A stretch of 64,000 nt of DNA from contig NZ_SLXE01000011.1 in NCBI RefSeq assembly GCF_004341385.1, forward strand, positions 12,990 to 76,989, read 5' to 3'. Positions 15,992-23,324 of this stretch are shown in pieces. Numbering within the stretch: position 1 is the first letter of the stretch; each line of letters starts with the position of its first letter. The notes under the pieces were generated by a model, which did no database searches, was not told the origin of the DNA, and saw nothing but the letters and a program-made list of their open reading frames with translations. Source of the DNA: Uruburuella suis. Its GTDB lineage: Bacteria > Pseudomonadota > Gammaproteobacteria > Burkholderiales > Neisseriaceae. The translations under genes and the position numbers were made by a program.

Positions 15992-16570
15992 ATGAGTATT
16001 CAAGCTGTTGAATTGATAAAAGCCTACCGCCTGCTCAATATCGGCGCCACCACCCTGATTTCCGCTAAACACGATGGCGTGGAAAACGTGATGGCTGCTG
16101 CTTGGGTTGGCGCACTCGATTACCAGCCGCCCAAAGTCACCGCCGTAATCGACAAAATTGCCTACACCCGCCCGCTGATTGAAAAAAGCGGCTGTTTCGC
16201 CATCCAAATTCCCGTGGCTGCGCAAGCCGAACTGGTGCTGGCCATGGGCGAAAGCCGCCACGACCACCCCGACAAACTGGCCAACGTGCCGCTGTTTTAC
16301 CCGCCCGGCTTCGACATCCCGCTCGTGCAAGGCTGCGCCGCCTGGCTGGTGTGCCGCCTGATTAACGAGCCGCACAACCAGCAGGCGCACGATTTGTTTA
16401 TCGGCGAAGTGGTGGCCGCATGGGCAGACGAGCGCATTTTCAAACACGGCCATTGGCAGTTTGATAACGCCCCCGATGAATGGCGCACTCTGCATTACGT
16501 GGCCGGCGGCCAGTTTTATGCTATCGGCAAGGGATTTAATTTGAAGCAGGGGTCGAATGTGGACGATTGA
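15992..16570 (+). CDS. Flavin reductase-family protein (FMN-binding split barrel)
   Basis: This 192-residue protein has the split-barrel layout of flavin reductase-like proteins: LNIGATTLISAKHDGVENVMAAAW near the N-terminus, YTRPLIEKSGCFAIQIP in the middle and HDLFIGEVVAAW towards the end. The family binds FMN and commonly passes electrons from NAD(P)H to flavin. The partner here is unknown, though the preceding SDR gene is 11 bases upstream and co-transcription is likely. The ribosome binding site is weak. An Eikenella-type DUS hairpin follows as terminator. Confidence 0.85.
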   Translation: MSIQAVELIKAYRLLNIGATTLISAKHDGVENVMAAAWVGALDYQPPKVTAVIDKIAYTRPLIEKSGCFAIQIPVAAQAELVLAMGESRHDHPDKLANVPLFYPPGFDIPLVQGCAAWLVCRLINEPHNQQAHDLFIGEVVAAWADERIFKHGHWQFDNAPDEWRTLHYVAGGQFYAIGKGFNLKQGSNVDD

Positions 16571-16597
16571 TGACGGATGGCGATGTTGGTTGATAAA

Positions 16598-16634
16598 AGG
16601 CTACCTGAAAATATATTTTGTTTTCAGGTAGCCT
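16598..16634 (+). terminator. Hairpin of variant DUS AGGCTACCTGAA
   Basis: AGGCTACCTGAA at 16598-16609 faces TTCAGGTAGCCT at 16623-16634, followed by TTTTA. This is the Eikenella-type dialect, serving as terminator for the flavin reductase gene. Confidence 0.65.
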
Positions 16635-16719
16635 TTTATGGGTTTTGGGTTTGCATAGTGTGCGCTTTAGTGAAAATCATCCCTTCAGTAGGTCGGCTTC
16701 TTTGTATGTTGTTGCATCA

Positions 16720-16766
16720 AGGCCGTCTGAAACCGCTTTAAGTGGAAGTACGGTTTCAGACGGCCT
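16720..16766. terminator. DUS-pair hairpin overlapping the vsr stop
   Basis: AGGCCGTCTGAA at 16720-16731 faces TTCAGACGGCCT at 16755-16766, and the inner bases extend the stem (GAAACCG with CGGTTTC). The right arm supplies the last codons and the stop of the vsr gene. Confidence 0.6.
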
Positions 16767-17178
16767 TGGTAATTTCCGTCACCAAGCGGTTTAAGCGGGA
16801 TTCAAGAACGGTTTTATTTTTCAATTCGCACTCCCATATGGTCACCACTTTAAAACCGAGGGCTTGCAATGAGGATTCATTTTTAATATCACGTTGACGG
16901 TTTTTCGTAATTTTGTCCTGCCAAAAATCCGTGTTACTTCGCGGAATATGCCCTTTATTGCAAGAATGACCGTGCCAAAAACAACCGTGTATGAATACGA
17001 CGGTTTTATATTTTGGTAAAACGATATCCGGTTTTCCCGCATAGCGCTTATCGTTTTTCCGGTAACGGAAACCTTGCGAGAAGAGGAATTTTCTGACCAA
17101 AATTTCCAATCTGGTTTCTTTACCATGTATTTTCGACATGATTTGGGATCGTTTGTCGGGAGTAAAAATATCAGGCAT
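16756..17178 (-). CDS. vsr: Vsr-type mismatch endonuclease (very short patch repair)
   Basis: Vsr nicks DNA 5' of the T in T:G mismatches that arise when 5-methylcytosine deaminates, and it normally accompanies a C5 methyltransferase. The 140-residue product has the full family pattern: N-terminal DKRSQIMSKIHGKETRLE, catalytic Asp51 in AGKPDIVLP, and the zinc/active-site block HGCFWHGHSC (His64, Cys66, His69, His71, Cys73). TIWECEL follows near the end. It is the third gene of the leftward methyltransferase operon, 8 bases after the GHKL ATPase gene. Its final KAV and stop codon are encoded by a DUS. Confidence 0.93.
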   Translation of the reverse strand: MPDIFTPDKRSQIMSKIHGKETRLEILVRKFLFSQGFRYRKNDKRYAGKPDIVLPKYKTVVFIHGCFWHGHSCNKGHIPRSNTDFWQDKITKNRQRDIKNESSLQALGFKVVTIWECELKNKTVLESRLNRLVTEITKAV

Positions 17179-17186
17179 ACGGGCAT

Positions 17187-18833
17187 TTATTCCGGCTCAG
17201 AATCCTCTAATCTCCGTTGTAAATGAGACAATAGTCCGAGTGCATCCAAACAGTCTTTTTCCGAAAATAAATTAGAATTTTTTAGATCTTTAATCTCTTC
17301 GTGAGCAATCGGGTTCCTACAGCCACTGACAACTCCCATTGAGAGGAATTTTTGTCCGTCTTCTATTGTAGATAATGTATTAGGTGAAAATGGTTGCCCA
17401 TTAGATTTACAAGTATATTTTTTAGTTACCGTTAGTTTTCTCTTGCTACGGTCGGCTCCAAAGGCTTCACCCATCAATCCATGATCTGATGATTGGCAGC
17501 TTCCTGATTTATCTCGGGTATTTGTAATATATCTTTTTACACTTTCTGAAAATGCTTGGTAATAATCTTTTTGTTCATAATATGTTTTAGAAGCATCCTG
17601 AATATCAGGATGCAATCCCCGCCAATGGTAGTAAGGATATTCGGGAACCAACCCGTATAATGCCTTAACAACTTCCGCTTGCTGTGGAGCGGTCAATTCG
17701 GAGTTTTCGACATGCTCTAAAATTTCTTGCACCGGTTTCTTTATTTCTTCAGGCAGCCTGCTTTGCCAAACTGCCTTATCAATTCCATTATTTTCTTTAA
17801 TTACTTTGTCTTTTTTCTCCTTTCGCTGTTTTCTCCAATCACGCTCTATGAATGCAACGATTTCAGCTAAAAAAGATCGTAAGTCCGATGTGGTCGGGTG
17901 TTTCCAATCCAAAGAAGTCCTATCGGTAGAAATCAAATCTTCATCGTCGTCGTCAATGAAATCGACATTCAGCCAACCGGTAAGATATGAATAAAAATGA
18001 CTGGATTCACTGTTTCTAAAAAACTCGGGAGCATTTACCATCCGCCCATTTGCAAACAAAGAAATTCCTTTCATATTGTTTTTCAAAGGCTTCTCCGTTG
18101 TAATGAATTTTCCTTGAATTAAGCCGCTAAAATCATATTGGTCGGACAATCCGGCGGATTTAACAATTTCAGAATAGTTCCATTCGAATTCCGCTTCAAC
18201 CGCTTTATATTTCGATTTACTATCGATAATCTGTGGAGCAGAGCCGTTTAAACTTATTTTGATAATGAATCGTTCATCGGGAAAGTCGAATAAGCGTGCC
18301 AGATGATTGGCATAGTTATCCAACGGATAGCCTTGCTTTTTTGTTAACTCCGTTAAAACAATGGTTGTACCATTTGGCGCATCAGGGGAATGTTGCCGGA
18401 CGGATGCAGGTTGATAATCTCCGTCACTCTGAAGAATTTCCGAATAATTCAATGTAAAATCAACTTGCTCTTTATTCTGAACCGTAGATATTTCGATTTT
18501 ATTTCCCAATCCGAACAAAGCCAGTTTGCCTAAACCTTTCTTACCGGTAGGTTTCCGCCCGCAAGGGGAAGATTGCTTTTCTTTCCGTCTATTTCGACCT
18601 ATCTTTAAGTAAAAATCATTGACTTCATTGAAGCTCATGCCGATGCCATTATCTCGGATAATAATTTTATGCTCCGGCGTATCAAACAGCTCAACGGATA
18701 CCTCCGTAGCACATGCGTCATAAGCATTTGCAACCAGCTCGGCAATGGCGGGAACCGTATGCGAATACATTTTTACGCCGAGATGTTCGATAACCGTCGG
18801 TTGGAAACTCATTTTTAATTTTTGATCAGGCAT
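17187..18833 (-). CDS. MORC/MutL-like GHKL ATPase with C-terminal TIGR02391-like (HEPN-like) domain
   Basis: The 548-residue protein begins with a GHKL ATPase: motif N with Glu32, Asn36 and Asp39 (AELVANAYDA), DNGIG (61-65), the lid GKKGLGKLALF (97-107) and NGT (154-156). An S5-like middle follows. The last ~150 residues, from GLHPDIQDASKTYYEQKDYY to LSHLQRRL, match the TIGR02391/Ymh pattern and contain RNPIAH with Arg506 and His511. That fits the RxxxxH motif of HEPN ribonucleases. Such ATPases are known near DNA methyltransferases and Vsr in R-M-like clusters. The operon contains no evident restriction enzyme, so this may be the effector (inference). AGGGA precedes the ATG. The gene is AT-rich and carries AGGCTGCCTGAA at 17748-17759. 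Confidence 0.85.
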   Translation of the reverse strand: MPDQKLKMSFQPTVIEHLGVKMYSHTVPAIAELVANAYDACATEVSVELFDTPEHKIIIRDNGIGMSFNEVNDFYLKIGRNRRKEKQSSPCGRKPTGKKGLGKLALFGLGNKIEISTVQNKEQVDFTLNYSEILQSDGDYQPASVRQHSPDAPNGTTIVLTELTKKQGYPLDNYANHLARLFDFPDERFIIKISLNGSAPQIIDSKSKYKAVEAEFEWNYSEIVKSAGLSDQYDFSGLIQGKFITTEKPLKNNMKGISLFANGRMVNAPEFFRNSESSHFYSYLTGWLNVDFIDDDDEDLISTDRTSLDWKHPTTSDLRSFLAEIVAFIERDWRKQRKEKKDKVIKENNGIDKAVWQSRLPEEIKKPVQEILEHVENSELTAPQQAEVVKALYGLVPEYPYYHWRGLHPDIQDASKTYYEQKDYYQAFSESVKRYITNTRDKSGSCQSSDHGLMGEAFGADRSKRKLTVTKKYTCKSNGQPFSPNTLSTIEDGQKFLSMGVVSGCRNPIAHEEIKDLKNSNLFSEKDCLDALGLLSHLQRRLEDSEPE

Positions 18834-18842
18834 ATATTTTCC

Positions 18843-19907
18843 CTATTTGCTATGCTGAGTATTATTTACAATCGCCTCGCCGATTTGCTTTGCATATTTT
18901 GGAGGTACGGCATTACCGATTAATCGGGCTATCTTCTCTCTGCCGTTGGCTATAAAAATATATTTTTTTGGAAAAGATTGCAGTGTGGCACCTTCGCGTA
19001 AAGATAAAGCCCTATCTTCCTCCGGATGGACGAACCGCCCGTTGGAAATACTAAAAAATTTAGTCGTAATAGTAGGAGAAGGACGATCCCACCACAAACG
19101 ACCGAAAGTATCCTTAAAACTTTCGTTTTTTCCAATAAAACATTGCAATTGCAATTCCGGATTATCGGCGAATGCCAAACGGTTACCGCCGTCTTTAGGT
19201 ACCAATTTAATCCGTCGCATATTTATTTCGGAAAGTCCTGCGCAACTATGGATAAAACCACTATTATCTTGATGCCCTGCGGGAATCCGGGGAAATCCGT
19301 TTCGTTCGCCCAAAACATCTCTTACCGTTAATATCTTTCCACGCAATTCGATTGGTTCTAGTTTTTTGGAAGTTACTCGATTAGCAATCAACGTAAAGCG
19401 TTTACGGCTTTGGGGTACTCCATAATTTTGAGTGTTATGGATGCCGAAATGAACAATATATTCCAGTGATTCCAAAGTTTCTATAAATACATCCAAACCG
19501 CTTTCTTTTTGCCTCCGGGCAATCCCTGGGACATTTTCAACAACTACATAGCCGGGTTCGAAATGTTCTATGAACCGTTGGAATTCTTTTAGTAAATTTT
19601 TAGATTGTTCGGATTTTTCTTTACTGGTTTGAATGACACTCCAATATTGGCAGGGACTACAACCGATTAGAATCAAATTATCGTCTTTCTTTTGAAGACC
19701 TAATGACTCTTCTAAATCTGACTCAGTCAATTTAAAAACATCGGCATGAATAAAACGCGCATCTTTAATATTGGCTTCATAAGTTTCTTTGCAGCTGATT
19801 TCATAATCAATCCCCGCCAAAATCCGGATTCCGGCCGATTGCAGTCCATAGCTCATTCCGCCGCCGCCGCAAAAAAAATCAACTGCTTTTAATTGTTTAT
19901 TTCCCAT
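18843..19907 (-). CDS. dcm: C5-cytosine DNA methyltransferase
   Basis: The 354-residue enzyme transfers methyl from S-adenosylmethionine to cytosine C5. It shows motif I DFFCGGGGMSYG (10-21), motif IV with catalytic Cys86 in CSPCQYWS, motif VI VENVPG (123-128), motif VIII QSRKR (166-170) and motif IX/X ARLIGNAVPP near the C-terminus. The target-recognition region lies between about 190 and 290; its specificity cannot be read from sequence. It is the first gene of the leftward operon, 9 bases before the GHKL ATPase gene. Composition is AT-rich relative to the backbone. The symbol is used in the general sense of a Dcm-like enzyme. Confidence 0.93.
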   Translation of the reverse strand: MGNKQLKAVDFFCGGGGMSYGLQSAGIRILAGIDYEISCKETYEANIKDARFIHADVFKLTESDLEESLGLQKKDDNLILIGCSPCQYWSVIQTSKEKSEQSKNLLKEFQRFIEHFEPGYVVVENVPGIARRQKESGLDVFIETLESLEYIVHFGIHNTQNYGVPQSRKRFTLIANRVTSKKLEPIELRGKILTVRDVLGERNGFPRIPAGHQDNSGFIHSCAGLSEINMRRIKLVPKDGGNRLAFADNPELQLQCFIGKNESFKDTFGRLWWDRPSPTITTKFFSISNGRFVHPEEDRALSLREGATLQSFPKKYIFIANGREKIARLIGNAVPPKYAKQIGEAIVNNTQHSK

Positions 19908-20032
19908 AATTATTTCAATTAGAATTTTTAAATTTAAATAGCATTAAAATTGTCGGTTGACAATCTATCCATCACAACCGAAGATGCGGTTAATTGTTTT
20001 TCATACCGCTCCGCTTATGCATATTTCAAGGG

Positions 20033-20070
20033 GGTAACGAATAGTCAATGCGGTAACGAATAGTCAATGC
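20033..20070. repeat. Two tandem copies of a 19-base unit
   Basis: GGTAACGAATAGTCAATGC is repeated exactly at 20033-20051 and 20052-20070, and a third copy starts with GGTA. It lies about 130 bases upstream of the methyltransferase start and could be a binding site array or a recent slippage duplication. Confidence 0.7.
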
Positions 20071-20247
20071 GGTATTACCAAATATGATATTTATCCGTTT
20101 TTGATATTACAACATCTTAGAGTTGAAGGCAAAAACATCCGTCGGAAATAAAAATAAGTAATTACAATAAGGTATATACATTTTTTGTATATCCGAATGA
20201 AAATTGCAATGCCATTTATTCAATTGATAGTGTGTATAACACATTTA

Positions 20248-20284
20248 AGGCCGTCTGAAACCAAAGTGCGGTTTCAGACGGCCT
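20248..20284 (-). terminator. DUS-pair terminator
   Basis: AGGCCGTCTGAA at 20248-20259 and TTCAGACGGCCT at 20273-20284 form a stem right after the leftward FMN dehydrogenase gene. Confidence 0.6.
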
Positions 20285-20301
20285 GAACACATCAAACTCA
20301 A

Positions 20302-21504
20302 TCAAAGCAATTGCGTTTTGCGGATATCAGCCAGGGTGGCGGTGCCGGCAAGCTGCATCACCATTTCCAGCTCTTTGTTCAGCAGCTGCAATGTGGCGTT
20401 CACGCCTTGGGCGCCGCCGAGTGCCAGGCCGTAGTAGACCGGGCGGCCGAGCCCGACCACGTCGGCGCCGAGCGCCAGCGCTTTGAACACATCTTGGCCG
20501 CGGCGGATGCCGCTGTCGAAAATAATCGGCACTTTGCGGTTCACCGCTTTGGCGATTTCCGGCAACACGGTAAAGGTGGCGGGGCTGCCGTCGAGCTGGC
20601 GGCCGCCGTGGTTGCTGATCCAGATGGCGGCGGCGCCGGCGCGCAGGGCGGTGAGGGCGTCTTTGGGGTGCGAGATGCCTTTCACAATCACCGGCAGGCC
20701 CGATTCTTTGGCCACGAATTTAATCGATTCGGGGTCGATTTTGGTGGCAAACGCCGAATTCAGGGCGTGGATGTCGCCGCCGGCGCCGGAGGAAAGGTTG
20801 CCGAAGGGCAGCGGGAAGGTGAATTTGTTGATGGCGTCGGCTTCGCGGTTGCCGGTGGCGGTGGTGTCGACCACCACCACAATGGCCTGATAGCCTGCGG
20901 CTTTGGCGCGCCGGATCAGCGAGCGGCTTACGTCTTGATTCTGCATCAGATAGAGTTCAAACCATTTGGGGCCGGTGCTGGCGGCGGCCACTTGCTCCAT
21001 TGACAGGGTAGATACGGTGCTGAGTGTGAGCAAAGAGCCGGCATCGGCGGTGCCTTTGGCGGTGCCGGCTTCGGCGGTGGGGTGCGCCAGCCCTTGGCCG
21101 CCCATCGGACAGACAATCACCGGCGAAGCCAGCGGAATGCCCAGAATGGATGTGCGCATATCCACGGTGTTGTGCCCGGTGAGCACGCGCGGGTAAATTT
21201 GGCGGCGCTCAAAGGCGGCGCGGTTTTCTTTGAGCGTCCACTCGTCGCCGGCGCCGCCGGACACATAGCCGAAACCGCCCGCCGGCATCACCATGCGGGC
21301 TTGCTCTTCAATGCGCACCAAGTCATACAGCTGCGGCATCGACGCGGGGGTTTTGAGCTGGTAGCTCGGCGGGTAGCTCACCAAAGGCAGGTCTTGCGCC
21401 CAAGCGCTGCGCAGAGGCAGCAGGCCGCCGAAAGCCGCGGCAACGGAAGTGGCGGCCACGGATTTGAGCAAGGTGCGGCGTGAGGGATGGGTGATACTGT
21501 CCAT
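20302..21504 (-). CDS. Tat-exported FMN-dependent alpha-hydroxyacid dehydrogenase (lactate dehydrogenase/oxidase family)
   Basis: The enzyme oxidises a 2-hydroxy acid such as L-lactate using FMN. From the ATG at 21504 (AAGGAG 7 bases upstream) the product has 400 residues. It opens with a twin-arginine signal SRRTLLKSVAATS and a likely cut after SAWA near residue 36, so it probably works in the periplasm. Family blocks include YVSGGAGDEWTLKENRAAF, the active-site SNHGGRQLDG and the flavin-binding FDSGIRRGQDVFKALALGAD. Cytoplasmic-membrane LldD proteins normally lack a Tat signal, which makes this form unusual. Substrate not provable from sequence. Confidence 0.88.
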   Translation of the reverse strand: MDSITHPSRRTLLKSVAATSVAAAFGGLLPLRSAWAQDLPLVSYPPSYQLKTPASMPQLYDLVRIEEQARMVMPAGGFGYVSGGAGDEWTLKENRAAFERRQIYPRVLTGHNTVDMRTSILGIPLASPVIVCPMGGQGLAHPTAEAGTAKGTADAGSLLTLSTVSTLSMEQVAAASTGPKWFELYLMQNQDVSRSLIRRAKAAGYQAIVVVVDTTATGNREADAINKFTFPLPFGNLSSGAGGDIHALNSAFATKIDPESIKFVAKESGLPVIVKGISHPKDALTALRAGAAAIWISNHGGRQLDGSPATFTVLPEIAKAVNRKVPIIFDSGIRRGQDVFKALALGADVVGLGRPVYYGLALGGAQGVNATLQLLNKELEMVMQLAGTATLADIRKTQLL

Positions 21505-21748
21505 ACGGATTCTCCTTATTGATTGAATGCGGTGATGCCGGGCATGCTGCGCCGGCGCTTGTGCGGCAGCATCACTCATCGGCTTTGGATTCAATTGAAT
21601 GGTAATGATGCTCGAATCAGTATAGCGGCGCTTTTTTGATTTGCAAACAGGTGAGGACGGGTGGAAACGGCTTTAAAACCAAAGGTGATGAGGCGGGTGA
21701 AATATTGGTGCAATAAAATGATTTTTAGGGTTTGAATCGTCAAACCCA

Positions 21749-21777
21749 AGGCCGTCTGAAACCCTTTCAGACGGCCT
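21749..21777 (-). terminator. DUS-pair terminator
   Basis: AGGCCGTCTGAA at 21749-21760 pairs with TTCAGACGGCCT at 21766-21777 across 5 bases, just after the leftward SnoaL-like gene. Confidence 0.6.
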
Positions 21778-21800
21778 TTGTTCAGCTGAAATAAGCCGCT

Positions 21801-22286
21801 TTAAAACATGCTGTTTGAATTGGCCGATTGCGCGGGGATGGCTTGCACCACATCCCAGTGTTCCACGATTTTGCCGTTGCTGTCGACGCGGAAAATATCC
21901 ACCAGCGCGGTGCCGCGGTCTTGCGGATTATTTTGGCTGAACACATGCAGCGCCACCAAATCGCCCTCGGCTATCACTTGTTTGACTTGACTGCGCCGCT
22001 GCGGGTTGGCCTGCAGAATTTTGGCAAAGGTATTGATAAACGCCTGCGCGCCATCGCCTACATTGGGGTTGTGCTGGATATATTGGCTGCCGACATGCTT
22101 GTCGACCGCTTCTTGCAGCTTGTGCTGATTAAAGGCCAGTTCGTAAAAATCAAGCACCACGGCCTTATTGCGCTCAATCTGGCTTTGCGCTTGCACGGCG
22201 GCGCGGGTTTGGGGGCCGGCATGGCTGGTGCAGGCGGCGGTGAGCACGGTGGTGGCGGTCACGGCGGCAATCATTAATTTTTTCAT
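21801..22286 (-). CDS. SnoaL/NTF2-like lipoprotein
   Basis: The 161-residue product has a lipoprotein signal (LTAAC, Cys19) and then a SnoaL-like NTF2 fold with VVLDFYELAFNQHKLQEAV, YIQHNP, GDLVALHVFSQNN and IVEHWDVVQ. The His/Asp pattern is that of the polyketide-cyclase-like group found in many bacteria, whose substrates are mostly unknown. It is probably anchored in the inner or outer membrane facing the periplasm. It lies between two other leftward redox-type genes, but gaps with DUS hairpins suggest separate transcripts. Confidence 0.85.
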   Translation of the reverse strand: MKKLMIAAVTATTVLTAACTSHAGPQTRAAVQAQSQIERNKAVVLDFYELAFNQHKLQEAVDKHVGSQYIQHNPNVGDGAQAFINTFAKILQANPQRRSQVKQVIAEGDLVALHVFSQNNPQDRGTALVDIFRVDSNGKIVEHWDVVQAIPAQSANSNSMF

Positions 22287-22310
22287 ATCGGCTCCGGTTG
22301 TGGTTGATTG

Positions 22311-22342
22311 AGGCCGTCTGAAAACAAAATTTCAGGCAGCCT
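22311..22342 (-). terminator. Hybrid hairpin of two DUS dialects
   Basis: AGGCCGTCTGAA at 22311-22322 faces TTCAGGCAGCCT at 22331-22342, the complement of the AGGCTGCCTGAA word. The arms pair with two mismatches. It follows the NAD(P)-binding gene. Confidence 0.5.
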
Positions 22343-22349
22343 GTGTTGA

Positions 22350-23006
22350 TTATACTGATACTTCAGCCACGGTAAAGCGTTGGAATAAATGCGCTTTTTT
22401 CTCGGCATCGTCGGCAATGGCTTTGGCCAAATCGTCCACATGAATACCGGCGGGGGCGGCGCCGCTCATTAATACATCGTCTTGGCCGAAGCGGTATTTG
22501 CCTTTGGGCTCAAACGGGCTGCCTTCGTAAAACATTGCCGGCGGGCTGATAAACGCCCAGTTTACATCGCGGCGGGGGCGCAAGTCGGTGAGCAGATTGC
22601 GGGCGGCGTTGGCGCCGGCAAAAATTTCTTGCGGAAACTCGGGCGTGTCGATTAATTGCAGGCCGGGGGCGACATAGAGGCTGCCTGCACCGCCCACCAC
22701 CAGCAAATAAGGCACGGCAGCGGCTTGGGCGGCTTCGGTAATCGCCGCGGCGCCTTTGGCAAAGTCGGCGCCGATATTGGGGTTGTTCCAGCCGGGGTTG
22801 AACGCGCTCACCACCGCATCGAAGCCTTGCAGTTTGTCGGCGAAGTCGGCGGCGTTCACATCGGCAGCCACGGCGGTTACATTGTCGGCGGCAAACACTT
22901 TATCGATGTTGCGGGCAAATGCGGTCACTTTATGGCCGCGGGCGGCCAGCTCTTTCACTACGGCATTGCCCACATAGCCGGTGGCGCCAATCACAGCGAT
23001 TTTCAT
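22350..23006 (-). CDS. NAD(P)-dependent oxidoreductase, NmrA/SDR-like
   Basis: From the ATG at 23006 (AAGGAG 8 bases upstream) the product is 218 residues. It opens with MKIAVIGATGYVGNAVVKEL (GxxGxxG loop), has the NAD-binding fold throughout, and ends with a GIHVDDLAKAIADDAE segment typical of NAD(P)H-binding YwnB/NmrA-like proteins. The exact reaction is unknown. It is divergent to the LysR gene at 23325, an arrangement in which the LysR protein often controls the neighbour. The 318-base gap holds a MITE-like element. Confidence 0.85.
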   Translation of the reverse strand: MKIAVIGATGYVGNAVVKELAARGHKVTAFARNIDKVFAADNVTAVAADVNAADFADKLQGFDAVVSAFNPGWNNPNIGADFAKGAAAITEAAQAAAVPYLLVVGGAGSLYVAPGLQLIDTPEFPQEIFAGANAARNLLTDLRPRRDVNWAFISPPAMFYEGSPFEPKGKYRFGQDDVLMSGAAPAGIHVDDLAKAIADDAEKKAHLFQRFTVAEVSV

Positions 23007-23076
23007 ATCAAGCTCCTTGTTTGTGTTTCGATTAATACCCATTCTAAAAATAATATACAAACAGGCAGCCCGTAGG

Positions 23077-23094
23077 TCGGATTCTTGAATCCGA
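23077..23094. repeat. REP-like palindrome, copy 1
   Basis: TCGGATTCTTGAATCCGA forms an 8-bp stem. Related copies lie at 23146-23163 and 32309-32326. Confidence 0.65.
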
Positions 23095-23145
23095 CACTTG
23101 TTCGCAGAACAAGGCATGCACATTGCTTTGGCCGATGGCCAAACG

Positions 23146-23163
23146 TCGGATTCGAGAATCCGA
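23146..23163. repeat. REP-like palindrome, copy 2
   Basis: TCGGATTCGAGAATCCGA, inverted partner of copy 1 within the same element. The flanks GTAGG/CCTAC extend the pairing between copies. Confidence 0.65.
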
Positions 23164-23312
23164 CCTACGCGGATGGTGCGATCGAACTGCTTTTATTTTG
23201 TAAGGTTATTTTTTTAATGGGTATATATATAAGATGGAGTGCAGTATAAGGCCGTCTGAAGCGCTTGATAATCCGTGGTTTGCTGTTTATATTATTAAGC
23301 TTGGCTTAATAA

Positions 23313-23324
23313 AGGCTACCTGAA
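23313..23324 (+). repeat. Variant DUS AGGCTACCTGAA abutting the lysR start
   Basis: The Eikenella-type uptake word ends immediately before the ATG at 23325. Its AAGG start also lies at a plausible Shine-Dalgarno distance. Confidence 0.7.

Larger units (their letters stand above)
19908..20301. other. Intergenic stretch upstream of the methyltransferase operon
   Basis: AT-rich sequence that should contain the operon promoter. It holds two tandem copies of a 19-base unit (20033-20070) and a DUS hairpin at its right end (20248-20284). No gene is seen. Confidence 0.6.
23036..23223. mobile_element. MITE-like element with TA ends and nested hairpins
   Basis: The 188-base element is bounded by TA dinucleotides. 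It has imperfect terminal inverted repeats of about 25 bases: TACCCATTCTAAAAATAA on the left, and on the right the complement of TACCCATTAAAAAAATAACC. No reading frame is inside. The core (23071-23169) carries the hairpins TCGGATTCTTGAATCCGA and TCGGATTCGAGAATCCGA bracketed by CGTAGGTCGGATTC and its complement. The TA ends suggest mobilisation by an IS630/mariner-type transposase. Confidence 0.6.
23007..23324. other. Divergent intergenic region occupied by a MITE-like element
   Basis: The space between the oxidoreductase and lysR is largely filled by the element at 23036-23223. It must also hold both promoters. A single AGGCTACCTGAA abuts the lysR start. Confidence 0.6.

Noticed and set aside
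23036..23223. Correia (NEMIS) element
   Set aside because: The characteristic TATAG(T/C)GGATTAA ends are absent. The ends here are TACCCATT with TA duplication.
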